From a virus, in IMG/VR virus record IMGVR_UViG_3300033149_001443, positions 1 to 45,476 of that record: a stretch of DNA of 45,476 nucleotides. One strand, given 5' to 3'. The notes below the pieces were generated by a model. The model was not told the DNA's origin, did no database searches, and was given only the letters and a program-made list of their open reading frames with translations. Made by a program: the position numbers and the translations under genes. Within the stretch, counting starts at the first letter, position 1. Every line of letters starts with the position of its first letter. Below are positions 24,175 to 32,852 of the stretch, in pieces.

Positions 24175-24555
24175 TTACGGCCTAAGTTGAATCATCCATG
24201 CGGCAGTTAGTTTGCCGCTGACAAGTGGTTTAAGTGAAATTATTTCGTAAACTTTCCCGTTGACGCTCAGAGTTGCGGTGCTGTCAATTGGAGGCTCTTC
24301 GGTGATCTGCTCACGGGGAACAATTGTCCAAAGATCCTCACGTTTGATACTCGTCCCATCGATCTCTTTTATTGTGTATGGGAATGGCGGCGAAGGGTCT
24401 ACGTCAATGTTGATTGTTATCCCAAGGGTCGTTTCATCTGTCAACGGATCGTAGCTGTTACCCGTCGTCAAACTGTAGATACCGAGCCCGCCGTATTTGG
24501 CACACATCCGCGTTGCGAGATCGGCCATTGGTTTGTCTAATTCACCTTGACCCAT
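24175..24555 (-). CDS. Head closure/stopper-like protein
   Basis: 126 aa (MGQGELDKPMADLATRMCAK), strand-rich at the C-terminus (TATLSVNGKVYEIISLKPLVSGKLTAAWMIQLRP). The ending resembles head-closure proteins of siphoviruses, and its place between the adaptor and gp10-like genes supports this. The start shares a base with the previous stop. Family identity is by position plus weak pattern. Confidence 0.65.
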   Translation of the reverse strand: MGQGELDKPMADLATRMCAKYGGLGIYSLTTGNSYDPLTDETTLGITINIDVDPSPPFPYTIKEIDGTSIKREDLWTIVPREQITEEPPIDSTATLSVNGKVYEIISLKPLVSGKLTAAWMIQLRP

Positions 24556-25079
24556 TATACATGTACCGCCATTCCGTCACTTGAAATTGTAAAACACTTT
24601 GGAATCTTGTTATCGGCTTGGGGGTAAGCGATGACATTGCCAGATTCACCCGCCGGGGAATATTCAAACTCCTCTTCCAATGGGCCAACTTTCGCTTTTT
24701 TGCTTTTCACATTACCCTTGATATTCCCATTCGGCTGAAGAGCACCTTGGTCGGCCTGAATGTGGGCATATTCGTTTTGGGCTTCTTTAATCTCACGAGG
24801 GATGCCATCAACAAGTTCCGGGGATGCGCCGCTACAGTCGTAAAGCTCTTCTCTCGGGAATGCGGTTGTTTGATCACGACCATTTGTTTTGTAACCTGCC
24901 CACACATAGCGGGTATCGAGATAAGACCTTGCCGGAATCAAATAGGATTCGATGGTGCAATCGGAAGTTTCCGTGTAATCAACTCCCCGAGCTTTCCAGT
25001 AGTCTCGGAACTCTTGGACAGTGTTGTAGCTGTTTGCGTTCTCTACGGTCCCGGTATCATCTTGTGCAATAAGTGACAT
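24555..25079 (-). CDS. Head-tail adaptor (connector) protein, DnaT-like family
   Basis: 174 aa. NSYNTVQEFRDYWKARGVDY, then ARSYLDTRYVWAGYKTNGRDQTTAFPREEL, matches the phage family often labelled putative DnaT-like, which acts as the head-tail adaptor under the portal. Residues IPREIKEAQNEYAHIQADQGAL fit its helical second half. Placement after the head genes agrees. It is not expected to bind ssDNA despite the family name. Confidence 0.8.
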   Translation of the reverse strand: MSLIAQDDTGTVENANSYNTVQEFRDYWKARGVDYTETSDCTIESYLIPARSYLDTRYVWAGYKTNGRDQTTAFPREELYDCSGASPELVDGIPREIKEAQNEYAHIQADQGALQPNGNIKGNVKSKKAKVGPLEEEFEYSPAGESGNVIAYPQADNKIPKCFTISSDGMAVHV

Positions 25080-25092
25080 TTAGGAAACTCCT

Positions 25093-25926
25093 TTAGGGAT
25101 CTACAATGTGGCCTTCTGCGATTACTTGAAGTGAGTCGATATCGTAAATACCACTCGCAGAAAGATTGTCTTGGTTAATTATTTCCAATCGCTCGTCTTG
25201 TCCAGACAGGCGGATAATTACCCCCAGCTTGTTCTGTCCGCCGAGGGTTAACCGCATAGACAAAGCGTCAACATCTTGCGGATTAGAGCCCTCATATCGT
25301 TGGACATCGTAGGCTACTTTCACAAAACCAATGTTTTTCTGTATCGTGAAAAAGTTCTGGTAAATGCCGTCCCGCTTACGGAATACTAATCCATTGGGCA
25401 GGGCTGTCGGCTCGTCCGCAAAGCCTTTCATGTCTATGGGATCGTCCGTTATCATCGTCAATAAAATTCGAGTGATATCAATATCGTATTCCGGGGCACC
25501 CCTCACGCCATATACTTGGGGCGTGACACTTCCGTCGGTGTTTAGTTCGATGTTCACTTTCTGTACAATTGAACCGGCTACCGGAAAAGCGAAATCTAAC
25601 GGCGTATTCATAGTAAGTACACCTGCAGCAGTGCTCACAACCGTTGCAAAGTAAAAACTGCCGCCAAAAATGCCAACCTTATCCCCAGTAGAAAAACCCG
25701 TTTCATCATCAACATTCACAACATTGGAGTCAATGACGGTGGGACTGGTTAGAGTTGTAATTGTTGCGGTTTCTTGGGCAAACGGGAGAAAAAGCGGGCG
25801 CGTGGTTTGATCCTGAATATTGACATCTTGAATAGGTATGTAGGGGTTTTCTTCGGTCCCCTCACCATTAGCTTTCAAGAACTTAACGGGGATGCCATGC
25901 GCGTCTCTGATTGCAATGTTTGACAT
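25093..25926 (-). CDS. Structural protein of the head-neck region (277 aa)
   Basis: MSNIAIRDAHGIPVKFLKAN, then strand-rich domains with a loop PTVIDSNVVNVDDETGFSTGDKVGIFGGSFYFATVVSTAAGVLTM-type segment common in phage surface domains. No transmembrane segments. It lies between the mini-protein trio and the adaptor gene. Expected to be a virion protein, perhaps a head or neck decoration; the exact role is unknown. Confidence 0.6.
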   Translation of the reverse strand: MSNIAIRDAHGIPVKFLKANGEGTEENPYIPIQDVNIQDQTTRPLFLPFAQETATITTLTSPTVIDSNVVNVDDETGFSTGDKVGIFGGSFYFATVVSTAAGVLTMNTPLDFAFPVAGSIVQKVNIELNTDGSVTPQVYGVRGAPEYDIDITRILLTMITDDPIDMKGFADEPTALPNGLVFRKRDGIYQNFFTIQKNIGFVKVAYDVQRYEGSNPQDVDALSMRLTLGGQNKLGVIIRLSGQDERLEIINQDNLSASGIYDIDSLQVIAEGHIVDP

Positions 25927-25938
25927 AATGTAACCTTA

Positions 25939-26100
25939 TTAAAGAAGTGCCAAGTATTGGCTGTTTTGAGGTTGTGAAAAATCAAGAGAAACAACCTGAT
26001 TCGAGACTTTCGCCTTGTCCCGGTTAGTCATCCAAAGGTGGGCTTTTTGGACATTAGCTTGTTTTCTGCTTGTTTTCAAGTTTACAAATTTTCGTTTCAT
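25939..26100 (-). CDS. Basic mini-protein (53 aa), paralogue of the gene at 26097
   Basis: A highly basic 53-residue protein (MKRKFVNLKTSRKQANVQKA) whose segment KAHLWMTNRDKAKVSN matches KAYLWMTKRDAAKKVTN of the neighbouring 36-aa protein, so the two are tandem duplicates. ATG 26100 overlaps the preceding stop as ATGA, supporting translation. Among virion genes such basic peptides could bind packaged DNA, but this is speculation. Confidence 0.6.
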   Translation of the reverse strand: MKRKFVNLKTSRKQANVQKAHLWMTNRDKAKVSNQVVSLDFSQPQNSQYLALL

Positions 26101-26207
26101 GGGTTTGTAACCTTTTTAGCGGCATCACGCTTAGTCATCCACAAATAGGCTTTTTTGATTTTCTGGATTCTCTTTTTCGATACCAAGTTACGAAATTTTC
26201 TCGCCAT
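26097..26207 (-). CDS. Basic mini-protein (36 aa)
   Basis: MARKFRNLVSKKRIQKIKKA, then YLWMTKRDAAKKVTNP. About a third of residues are Lys or Arg. It is paralogous to the next gene and coupled to it by an ATGA overlap; CTAGGAGTTTGACAA precedes the start. Too short for confident family assignment. Confidence 0.55.
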   Translation of the reverse strand: MARKFRNLVSKKRIQKIKKAYLWMTKRDAAKKVTNP

Positions 26208-26210
26208 TTG

Positions 26211-26381
26211 TCAAACTCCTAGAGATAGTTCGGTAAGCTCAATTTCAAGTTCGATTTCTGAGTCGGCATTATCCAAATCAATTTCCAATGAAGCACTATC
26301 GTTTTCCAATTCAAGTTCAATTTCTTGAGGTTGAACCGTCCGATCGGTAGGGCCTACACCAAATGTAAAAATTCCAGACAT
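26211..26381 (-). CDS. Acidic mini-protein (56 aa)
   Basis: Begins MSGIFTFGVGPTDRTVQPQE, followed by repeats of the type EIELELEND / EIDLDNADS / EIELEIELT, alternating Glu and hydrophobic residues as in an amphipathic beta strand or designed-like repeat. It lies directly ahead of two very basic mini-proteins, giving an acidic/basic trio. Unknown function; charge pairing with the neighbours is possible. Confidence 0.6.
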   Translation of the reverse strand: MSGIFTFGVGPTDRTVQPQEIELELENDSASLEIDLDNADSEIELEIELTELSLGV

Positions 26382-26382
26382 T

Positions 26383-26760
26383 TTATGTCAAATCCGCCTT
26401 TGTCAGAATCTCACGAACCGTAATGATTCCGACTTTCTCACCGAGCCTTGTGTAATCTTCCGTAAATCCAATCTCTGCGCGGGCAGTACGTACGGAAACA
26501 TCGAGGGTGCCCACAGGATAGTCTACGGTAGCGCTTTTTTCAAGGTGGCAAATAACAGTAGTTTTATTTGTACCCGAATCATAAGAAACATCAAAGACAG
26601 TGCCGTACCCGTTGCCTTGATCAGTTACATCGGTGCTGTATTTATCTGCAACAACTTCGTCTTGATCCAAATAAACCCGGATAGCTTCGGTTGAAACGTC
26701 ACCTGTAATTAGGACGTTCAACTTTATCGCCGTACCTTTGATTATAGTAAAACAGGCCAT
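26383..26760 (-). CDS. Probable virion-associated beta-sandwich protein (125 aa)
   Basis: MACFTIIKGTAIKLNVLITGDVSTEAIRVYLDQDE reads as alternating strands, similar to immunoglobulin-like or head-fibre-attachment domains. It follows the giant fibre gene by two bases and precedes the acidic mini-protein by one, so it is likely co-produced with the fibre. Role as fibre adaptor is inferred from position only. Confidence 0.55.
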   Translation of the reverse strand: MACFTIIKGTAIKLNVLITGDVSTEAIRVYLDQDEVVADKYSTDVTDQGNGYGTVFDVSYDSGTNKTTVICHLEKSATVDYPVGTLDVSVRTARAEIGFTEDYTRLGEKVGIITVREILTKADLT

Positions 26761-26763
26761 TAC

Positions 26764-29700
26764 TTAAGGTCTCCGAACTTTAGATATAATGTTTTCTTCC
26801 TCTACAACCACATCGTATTCTTCTAATACTGTGTTTGGATCGTCAAATTCTCTCACGTCAATAATGCCGGTGCCCTTGTCGTAGAATGCGTCACCGAGAA
26901 CGGCGCTTTTCACCTTGCCAAGCTCTTCTTGGGTATCCGCATCGTTACCCACAAGTATCGCCTGCCTTGCATCGGCTTCAACCTTCGTTTCAAGCTCGTC
27001 CACATCACTTGCTATTTGGTCAATTTCTGCGTCACGTGTGCCTTCTGTAAGTTGCCTGTCCGCGTGGTTCCAGATCTCGGTAGGCGTTGTCCCACCGGTA
27101 CCAAGATTGTCGCGGATATCTTTCAGTGTTTCGTCTGTCCAGCCCGCACCCTTGATCTCATCAAATGCATCATCTTGCTCTGCTTTTGTCGGCCCGTTGT
27201 AGTCCGCCAATGCCGCATCAGCTTGAGCTTTTACCTGAGCCTCGCTGAGGTCATTTAGGTTGCCGATAGCCACACCGTTTGCCGCGATCCCTGCATTGTC
27301 GGGGGCGACCGTGTTGGCGCCGTCAGTTCCCTTCATGTCCGTGTTCGTGGTCGTGGTGTCAACCAATGTGACACGGGCAACAGTTTCGCCATCAAGCGTT
27401 GCTTTGACATCCCCACTCACGAAGTCGAGTTGGTCAGTCTGCGATTTGATAGCATCTATTTCCGCGTCCTTTGTACCTGCGGTTAGCTGTCGATCTGAAT
27501 ATTCCCACACTTCTTGTGCAGTAGCCCCACCACCTCCACCGCCTGCAGCGGCGTCTATCAATGCTTCGCCTGTGCTTCCTGCGTCCGTATGGCCTGAGGT
27601 TTGTTCATCCCACACACCGTCAACAATATCGATAATGTCTTGAGGGAGGACAGCAGAGCCAACGGGTACAACAGTTACCGGCTCACGCCATGAGAAGTCG
27701 AGGCAACCAGTTCCGCTGATTGGACTTTTGATTGGTCGTAACCCGTCGCGGCGATGAATTCGGCGGTTTGTCGATTCGATAGCATCGGCGGAGCTTGTGT
27801 TATCCAGGACCATCGGGATCACGTCGGAATCATTAAAGAATGATCCATCATCCAATACATGGTTGACGTTCCAGAACTCCTCCATAGGCGTTTGTAGCGT
27901 CATCTGATATTTCCACCAGACCATTCCTTCCTCCGTTTCCCAAGGGCCGGAAATGATCAAGTCAATCTCGTTGTCGATGTAGTCAATCGTGAACTTGTCA
28001 TCGATGGAAGGATCTGCGCCATCTTTATCAAAAGTATTGCTCACAGCATCAAGCACCGGGAGCGTTGCGCTATTGATCGTGCTTGTGGAGCCATCCGTGA
28101 TAATGCTGTCAGTCTCTTCTGAGTAGTAGACCTTTACATTCTTGCGTGAAATCCTGATTTCGATTGAATCGCCGTTTGCGTAATCCGTATCGAGAATCAT
28201 GGCAATGCTATAACCGGTGCCTGTTGCGAGGCTCGCAGTGTAAGCAATGGTCGTGTCTGTGGTTGTATTGCGGACCAAAATAGTCGTGCCGTCTACCAAT
28301 GCAGCATTGTTGTACGTCGTTGATGCAGGTGGTTCGACAAGCGTGATTGTTCCATTGGTTTCGGTGAGCGTGGGTACTGCGGAACCACCGGCAAGCGTTA
28401 CGGTCAGGTCAGCCCCGCCAGTCACTTCAATTTCAGCAGTGGCCCCACCGTCAAGGGTGAGGGCTTGGGTTCCGGTGCCTGTATGCACGATCTTTTCAGC
28501 CGTGATATCGGTGTAGGTGTCGCCGTCTGAAGCGTTGTCGATCTCAATGTCCCCGGTGAACGTTCCGCCATTGAGTAGTGCGCCGTTTTCCATGACGGTT
28601 TCACCGGTCGTGACTTCAACGCCCCCGGTGTACTCGTCAACCTTCCATGTGATTATCGATCCGGTGATGTCGCGAACCTGAGCCGCTGTTTTGTTGAGAA
28701 CCAAAGTCTTATCAGTGATCACAGCATTGGGGCCGTTACGCCCCATATACTTCGCTGTTTCCCCTGCGTAGTTGTCGCACTGCTCCGACTGCATGGCGTC
28801 GTAACCCTCTTCGGCGGTGGATATCACAAGAAGCGCATCAGTTACGGCCCTGTCCTGCTCTGTCGTCAAAAGGTCGGGGACAGTTTGGGCTTGGACAGTA
28901 AGCGAGAATAGTCCAACTAGGCTAGGAGCATAGGTCAGAATCGCTTGACCGTATACACATACGCCTATAGGTATTGTGTCGCCGTCCATTCTGCTATCAA
29001 CCTCGTAGGCTGTATCGCCTGAGAAAAGCCGTTGAGTCTGGAGCAACATATTCTCAGAAAGATTACCCGTTTGGTTGATTCCTGAGTAAATGACATCGGC
29101 AGTATCGTCATTCCCGTTCGGCCCTACCCCACGATTTCCGTTGTTGATGTCCTTTCCATAGTAGCTGTACTCGGAAAGCGGATCGCCGTTAATGTCCACC
29201 ACAGGTACGTCCAATTGCCTGTAAGCGACTGTGTAGCCATATTTATTGGTCGTGCCTGTCTGAGGTAAACTAGTGGGGAGTATTGAGCAGTTCTGGACGA
29301 CAACCTTGCCTGTTGATCCTTCGTTTCCTGAGGACTCCTGGATATCCTGAGCTGCGAAGTTTTCACCATTGTCGAGATCTAATAAAGTGATCGTTTGGGA
29401 AGAACTTCCAAATGTCTGGTAGAAGCCGTTTTTTAACTTAAGGATCAACTTCCCAAAGCCGTATCGCGTGAACATTGCTGCGGGATATGATCCGTCCAGC
29501 GTGATGTTGTTGAATCTAACTTTGTCTGCATTCGTTTGGTCGGTTGCATCCACGCGAATCTGAGGCGAGGAACCGTTATCCATGATGTCAGAAGCGTAGA
29601 ATGTGCCTTGGTTCCATTGTAGATCTCCGCCATGCTCAATGCGCCATGCGGAACCAGCCCGATAGATGCCCCCATTTACATATAAAAAAGCACCGCTTGC

Positions 29701-30324
29701 AACGGAGAGTGAATACCTGTCGTACTGCTGAGGGGAGGATACTGTTGATTCAACATTAACCAAAGAGCTGTAGTGGAACTTGCCGTCTGAATAGGCCCTA
29801 TACCCCCAATACACCTTACCAGTTCCTACACGGTACCCTTGCTGTGTGCCTGTGTCGACTGCCTTTTCAGACATCACCCGGTTAACCTCTGGGTCTTGCA
29901 ACATGTGGCCATCTACGACCAAGCGGGTAGACGAGTCTAAAATGTAAATTGTTGCTTGTGCAGGTCCGGCGTCTGGGTCGCTGGTGACGGTAGTGACTCC
30001 GGTCAATCCATCAAGGTCCGACTGGTCACCATCACTACGCGCAAAGGTTCCAGCTTCATCGGCGACGAACGCAAGGGCAACCTCTTCTTCGAGTTCCTGG
30101 AATGCCTGATTGATAATATCAAATGTATCCGTCGTGATATTGGAAATAAACCAAACATCGTTGTAGCTGGTCGTGCCCGCTATTGGTCCGAAGTTGCCGT
30201 TGGCCAGTCCGTGGCCTACAATGGTAACTCTTATTCCGCCGGTGATCGGCTCTATCAGTGTGATCGTTTGGGCCGATTCGTCTGTCTGTGTGAGTACTCC
30301 GCCGCCGCTGTCTACAATGCTCAT
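26764..30324 (-). CDS. Giant fibre-like protein with beta-helix regions (1186 aa)
   Basis: Largest gene of the window, start preceded by AAGGAG. Long stretches of short beta repeats rich in Thr, Asp, Gly and Asn (for example GGTFTGDIEIDNASDGDTYTDITAEKIVHTGTGTQALTLDGGATAEIEVTGG-type series) indicate a right-handed beta-helix or fibre. Near the C-terminus two copies of a module are visible, VWEYSDRQLTAGTKDAEIDAI and IWNHADRQLTEGTRDAEIDQI, followed by a coiled coil. It lies between capsid and connector genes, not after the tail genes, so it may be a head fibre or a neck appendage. It may bind or degrade host polysaccharide, but no catalytic site was identified. Confidence 0.65.
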   Translation of the reverse strand: MSIVDSGGGVLTQTDESAQTITLIEPITGGIRVTIVGHGLANGNFGPIAGTTSYNDVWFISNITTDTFDIINQAFQELEEEVALAFVADEAGTFARSDGDQSDLDGLTGVTTVTSDPDAGPAQATIYILDSSTRLVVDGHMLQDPEVNRVMSEKAVDTGTQQGYRVGTGKVYWGYRAYSDGKFHYSSLVNVESTVSSPQQYDRYSLSVASGAFLYVNGGIYRAGSAWRIEHGGDLQWNQGTFYASDIMDNGSSPQIRVDATDQTNADKVRFNNITLDGSYPAAMFTRYGFGKLILKLKNGFYQTFGSSSQTITLLDLDNGENFAAQDIQESSGNEGSTGKVVVQNCSILPTSLPQTGTTNKYGYTVAYRQLDVPVVDINGDPLSEYSYYGKDINNGNRGVGPNGNDDTADVIYSGINQTGNLSENMLLQTQRLFSGDTAYEVDSRMDGDTIPIGVCVYGQAILTYAPSLVGLFSLTVQAQTVPDLLTTEQDRAVTDALLVISTAEEGYDAMQSEQCDNYAGETAKYMGRNGPNAVITDKTLVLNKTAAQVRDITGSIITWKVDEYTGGVEVTTGETVMENGALLNGGTFTGDIEIDNASDGDTYTDITAEKIVHTGTGTQALTLDGGATAEIEVTGGADLTVTLAGGSAVPTLTETNGTITLVEPPASTTYNNAALVDGTTILVRNTTTDTTIAYTASLATGTGYSIAMILDTDYANGDSIEIRISRKNVKVYYSEETDSIITDGSTSTINSATLPVLDAVSNTFDKDGADPSIDDKFTIDYIDNEIDLIISGPWETEEGMVWWKYQMTLQTPMEEFWNVNHVLDDGSFFNDSDVIPMVLDNTSSADAIESTNRRIHRRDGLRPIKSPISGTGCLDFSWREPVTVVPVGSAVLPQDIIDIVDGVWDEQTSGHTDAGSTGEALIDAAAGGGGGGATAQEVWEYSDRQLTAGTKDAEIDAIKSQTDQLDFVSGDVKATLDGETVARVTLVDTTTTNTDMKGTDGANTVAPDNAGIAANGVAIGNLNDLSEAQVKAQADAALADYNGPTKAEQDDAFDEIKGAGWTDETLKDIRDNLGTGGTTPTEIWNHADRQLTEGTRDAEIDQIASDVDELETKVEADARQAILVGNDADTQEELGKVKSAVLGDAFYDKGTGIIDVREFDDPNTVLEEYDVVVEEENIISKVRRP

Positions 30325-30348
30325 GTTAAAATGCTCCTTGTAAGCTCC

Positions 30349-30398
30349 AAGTAATTAATTGAACGCACTGATTGAACCAATGCGCTCTATAATTACTT
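30349..30398 (-). promoter_or_regulatory. Long hairpin between decoration and fibre genes
   Basis: Outer stem AAGTAATTA (30349-30357) / TAATTACTT (30390-30398) encloses an imperfect GC stem GAACGCAC.../...TGCGCTC. It overlaps the stop codon of the gene at 30393 and could attenuate or stabilise the fibre transcript; without a T tract it is not a standard terminator. Confidence 0.5.
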
Positions 30399-30737
30399 AG
30401 CGAACGGTTTCAAGGCTTCGTATTCTTCTTTCGAAGTTGGCTTGTAAACGCCCCGGAAATAACTTTTCCCGAGCTTTTCACACCAACCTGAAGCTTCAAA
30501 TGTCATACTCAAGGGATACTCCGATTTCGTCTTTGTGTCCGGCGTTACACCAGCAGAAAGATACGCCTCGACATCGGCCTTTTGAAGTTTGCCATTTGTA
30601 CCGGAAGTCTCGATTTCCAAAACTTTTTCGTCTGAAATCTTGTTCTTAGCGATAAGGTTTTTAGCCCCGTCGGTCATATCGGGCAATTCGAAACTATCAA
30701 TGCTCGAACCCCAAGCACTTGCATCTTTTGTGGGCAT
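30393..30737 (-). CDS. Small head-associated protein (114 aa), possible decoration
   Basis: MPTKDASAWGSSIDSFELPD; the middle (DEKVLEIETSGTNGKLQKADVEAYL) and the end (GVYKPTSKEEYEALKPFAK) show a mixed fold. It directly follows the major capsid gene, the normal site of decoration or head-completion proteins. No family recognised with certainty. Confidence 0.55.
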   Translation of the reverse strand: MPTKDASAWGSSIDSFELPDMTDGAKNLIAKNKISDEKVLEIETSGTNGKLQKADVEAYLSAGVTPDTKTKSEYPLSMTFEASGWCEKLGKSYFRGVYKPTSKEEYEALKPFAK

Positions 30738-30796
30738 TTTGAAAATCTCTCGTTATCAATTCAACAGAGCCGGGGCCGAAGCCCCGACCCGGTAGC

Positions 30797-31963
30797 TTAG
30801 GACTGAGTAATGCCGGTCATCAGAATATGGTCGTAGCCCACATTCTCAACAGCAAGGAAGAACGAGCCGTTATAGGCGGAGCGTTTTTCACGGCTGGAAA
30901 GCGTGGTCTGTTCTTCGAGCTGAAGAGCATCGCCTTTCTTCCAACCTTTCTTGACCATGGACATGTTGACGATAGCGATTTGATCGTCAGGCATATCGAG
31001 GTCAATCTTGACATTCAAAATCAGACCTTCGTAGTTGTACGAATCAACGTAGTAACCGGCCTGCGTGTTAGCCATATCGGTGTTAACCGACAGCTTCGTT
31101 GCAGCGGAAGCACCCAGGAACTCGTTGATAGTGTCCTTGTTTGCGCTGGAAACGTAGATGTCGCTCGGAGTGCCGCGCTCAGTGACAACCCGAAGGGCTG
31201 CTTTCAACTTGGCCTCAGTCAAAACACCGCCAACGGCATACGTCAGGACCAAACGACCGCTTGAATTATCGGAAAGCTGCTGGAGAAGTCCACCAGTCAT
31301 CCAAGGTGCAGTAGCGTCTTTTTGCTGCTTCAGACCTTTAACGGCTGTAGTGGAGATACCCTTTGCAACACGAAGAAGGGCCTCTTCTTCCATGATCTGA
31401 ATCTGATTTGCGGAAAGACCTTTGCGGGGATCGAGACGACCACCACGGGTGTAGTCAATCGTTTCGGCGGCAGTCTGCATGTAATTTTCATACACGGACG
31501 TGATTTCACTGACAGATTCCAAATCCTTCAGATCTTGATCATCAATGGCGGAACCAAGGACGATATATGCGGCAGCAGCACTGTGGGCAGCGGCAGTAGT
31601 ACCAGCGGTACCACGTTCACGGACCGTGATGCTCGTTGCATTTACAATAGTATTGATAACAACCGCTTCATCCTCGATCAAAAGAACCAAGCCCTTGATC
31701 AAACCGGCAGTTGAGGTAATTGGAATGGTCGTATCAGTATCATCAACGCCACCGGTGCCCACAGTACCAGCACGGGGAGTTTCAGTACGGGAGTAAATTT
31801 CAAATTTACGATTTGATTCAGGATCCGTCTCAACAGCGGCATCTTCCCAGATACGGCCTTTGTTCATTGGAAGCTGAATAGCACTTGCACGAACCATGAC
31901 CATAGGATCGGCAATGGAATTTGAATCGTCAAGATCAGTAAAAATACCGAGTTCGAAAGACAT
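30797..31963 (-). CDS. Major capsid protein (DUF5309/SU10-like)
   Basis: 388 aa. The N-terminal part (MVRASAIQLPMNKGRIWEDA) and the E-loop-like region are followed by an inserted beta domain (PITSTAGLIKGLVLLIEDEAVVINTIVNATSITVRERGT). The core contains ETIDYTRGGRLDPRKGLSANQIQIMEEEALLRVAKGI-type sequence and ends with SAYNGSFFLAVENVGYDHILMTGITQS. This pattern fits the DUF5309 HK97-fold capsid family. Gene order scaffold-capsid-decoration supports it; it forms the icosahedral shell. Confidence 0.82.
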   Translation of the reverse strand: MSFELGIFTDLDDSNSIADPMVMVRASAIQLPMNKGRIWEDAAVETDPESNRKFEIYSRTETPRAGTVGTGGVDDTDTTIPITSTAGLIKGLVLLIEDEAVVINTIVNATSITVRERGTAGTTAAAHSAAAAYIVLGSAIDDQDLKDLESVSEITSVYENYMQTAAETIDYTRGGRLDPRKGLSANQIQIMEEEALLRVAKGISTTAVKGLKQQKDATAPWMTGGLLQQLSDNSSGRLVLTYAVGGVLTEAKLKAALRVVTERGTPSDIYVSSANKDTINEFLGASAATKLSVNTDMANTQAGYYVDSYNYEGLILNVKIDLDMPDDQIAIVNMSMVKKGWKKGDALQLEEQTTLSSREKRSAYNGSFFLAVENVGYDHILMTGITQS

Positions 31964-31964
31964 G

Positions 31965-32747
31965 TTAGTCTCCTTGTTGTTCCGCTTTAATGTCAGCGGC
32001 TAGATTTACCATTTGCGCTTGCTCGGCTCTTGAAAGCTCGTTCTTTTTGTTCTTTTCAAGCATTTCATTGAGTTGAGTGCGCTTGTCTAAACCTCCAGCA
32101 CCGCTGGAACCTTTCGCGCCGTGTCCGGGCGTGTTCTTTTTCTGCCAATGAGGTCTGCCTTCAACTGCTTTACTGACAAGTTGCTCAATTGAGAGCCCCT
32201 TTTCAAAACCAGCTTTACCGTTCGACATGTAAGAACCGTCTGCCTGCCTTTCAATCGCTGAACCAATAATAAACTCAGCGTCAGCAAGTGCATCACCGCT
32301 CACATGTTTTCCCAAAACTTCGTCAAGTGCGGTTGTCTTTTGAGTACCTTGTTTGAAACCCAAAAGTTCCGTGTTTTCTTCAGACAATCGACCGTTGGCA
32401 CTTGTCAGCTCTTCCGTGAGTCTTTTCACGCGAGCCTCAACAATTGCTTTAATGGTTTCTTCATCCGCGCCGCCGTCCTTAGCCTTAGCCCGAAGAACTT
32501 CGATTTCTTCAGTAAGCTCTTTGTGTTTTTTGGGATCAATCCCTTCGAAACTCTTGAATTTTGTTTCCAATTCATGGAATTTCGTAAAACCCGCTTGCTT
32601 TGCTTTGTGTACCTCTTGGTACTCGGCTTCGGTCTTGAATTCGAAACTGCCACCAGTGAAATCGACTTTACCGTCTTTCTCTGCGTAAGCGTTTTCGTAT
32701 CCTGTCGGAACATCCGACATAGCGTCATAACTTGGTTTTAGTTGCAT
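31965..32747 (-). CDS. Capsid scaffolding protein
   Basis: 260 aa, highly charged and helical. A coiled-coil core (KAKQAGFTKFHELETKFKSFEGI, KELTEEIEVLRAKAKDGGADEETIKAIVEARVKRL) is followed by a Gly/Lys-rich linker and a helical C-terminus that should bind the capsid protein. It is placed between portal and major capsid genes, and its transcription starts from the promoter at 32807-32836. The stop is one base from the capsid start. Confidence 0.8.
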   Translation of the reverse strand: MQLKPSYDAMSDVPTGYENAYAEKDGKVDFTGGSFEFKTEAEYQEVHKAKQAGFTKFHELETKFKSFEGIDPKKHKELTEEIEVLRAKAKDGGADEETIKAIVEARVKRLTEELTSANGRLSEENTELLGFKQGTQKTTALDEVLGKHVSGDALADAEFIIGSAIERQADGSYMSNGKAGFEKGLSIEQLVSKAVEGRPHWQKKNTPGHGAKGSSGAGGLDKRTQLNEMLEKNKKNELSRAEQAQMVNLAADIKAEQQGD

Positions 32748-32806
32748 AACTCACCTTTTTGCGCGAAACATTCGCTTTCGAATATGTGGGGAACGTCCCC
32801 TTGAAA

Positions 32807-32836
32807 ATAATGGACAGCGTACTGTCGCTTTGTCAA
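32807..32836 (-). promoter_or_regulatory. Capsid operon promoter with palindrome in the spacer
   Basis: Minus-strand -35 TTGACA (32836-32831) and -10 CATTAT (32812-32807), 18-base spacer. A perfect inverted repeat GACAG-CGTA-CTGTC (32813-32826) fills the spacer and would let a repressor block capsid expression. Confidence 0.6.
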
Positions 32837-32852
32837 GTGAAAATATCAAATT

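Noticed and set aside
24618-25076. 152-codon plus-strand ORF
   Set aside because: Antisense to the head-tail adaptor gene, no start signal.
24555-25079. DnaT-like replication protein at 24555-25079
   Set aside because: The family label is historical; gene position and pattern fit a head-tail adaptor.
31322-32741. Plus-strand ORFs opposite capsid and scaffold
   Set aside because: Reverse shadows of well supported genes.
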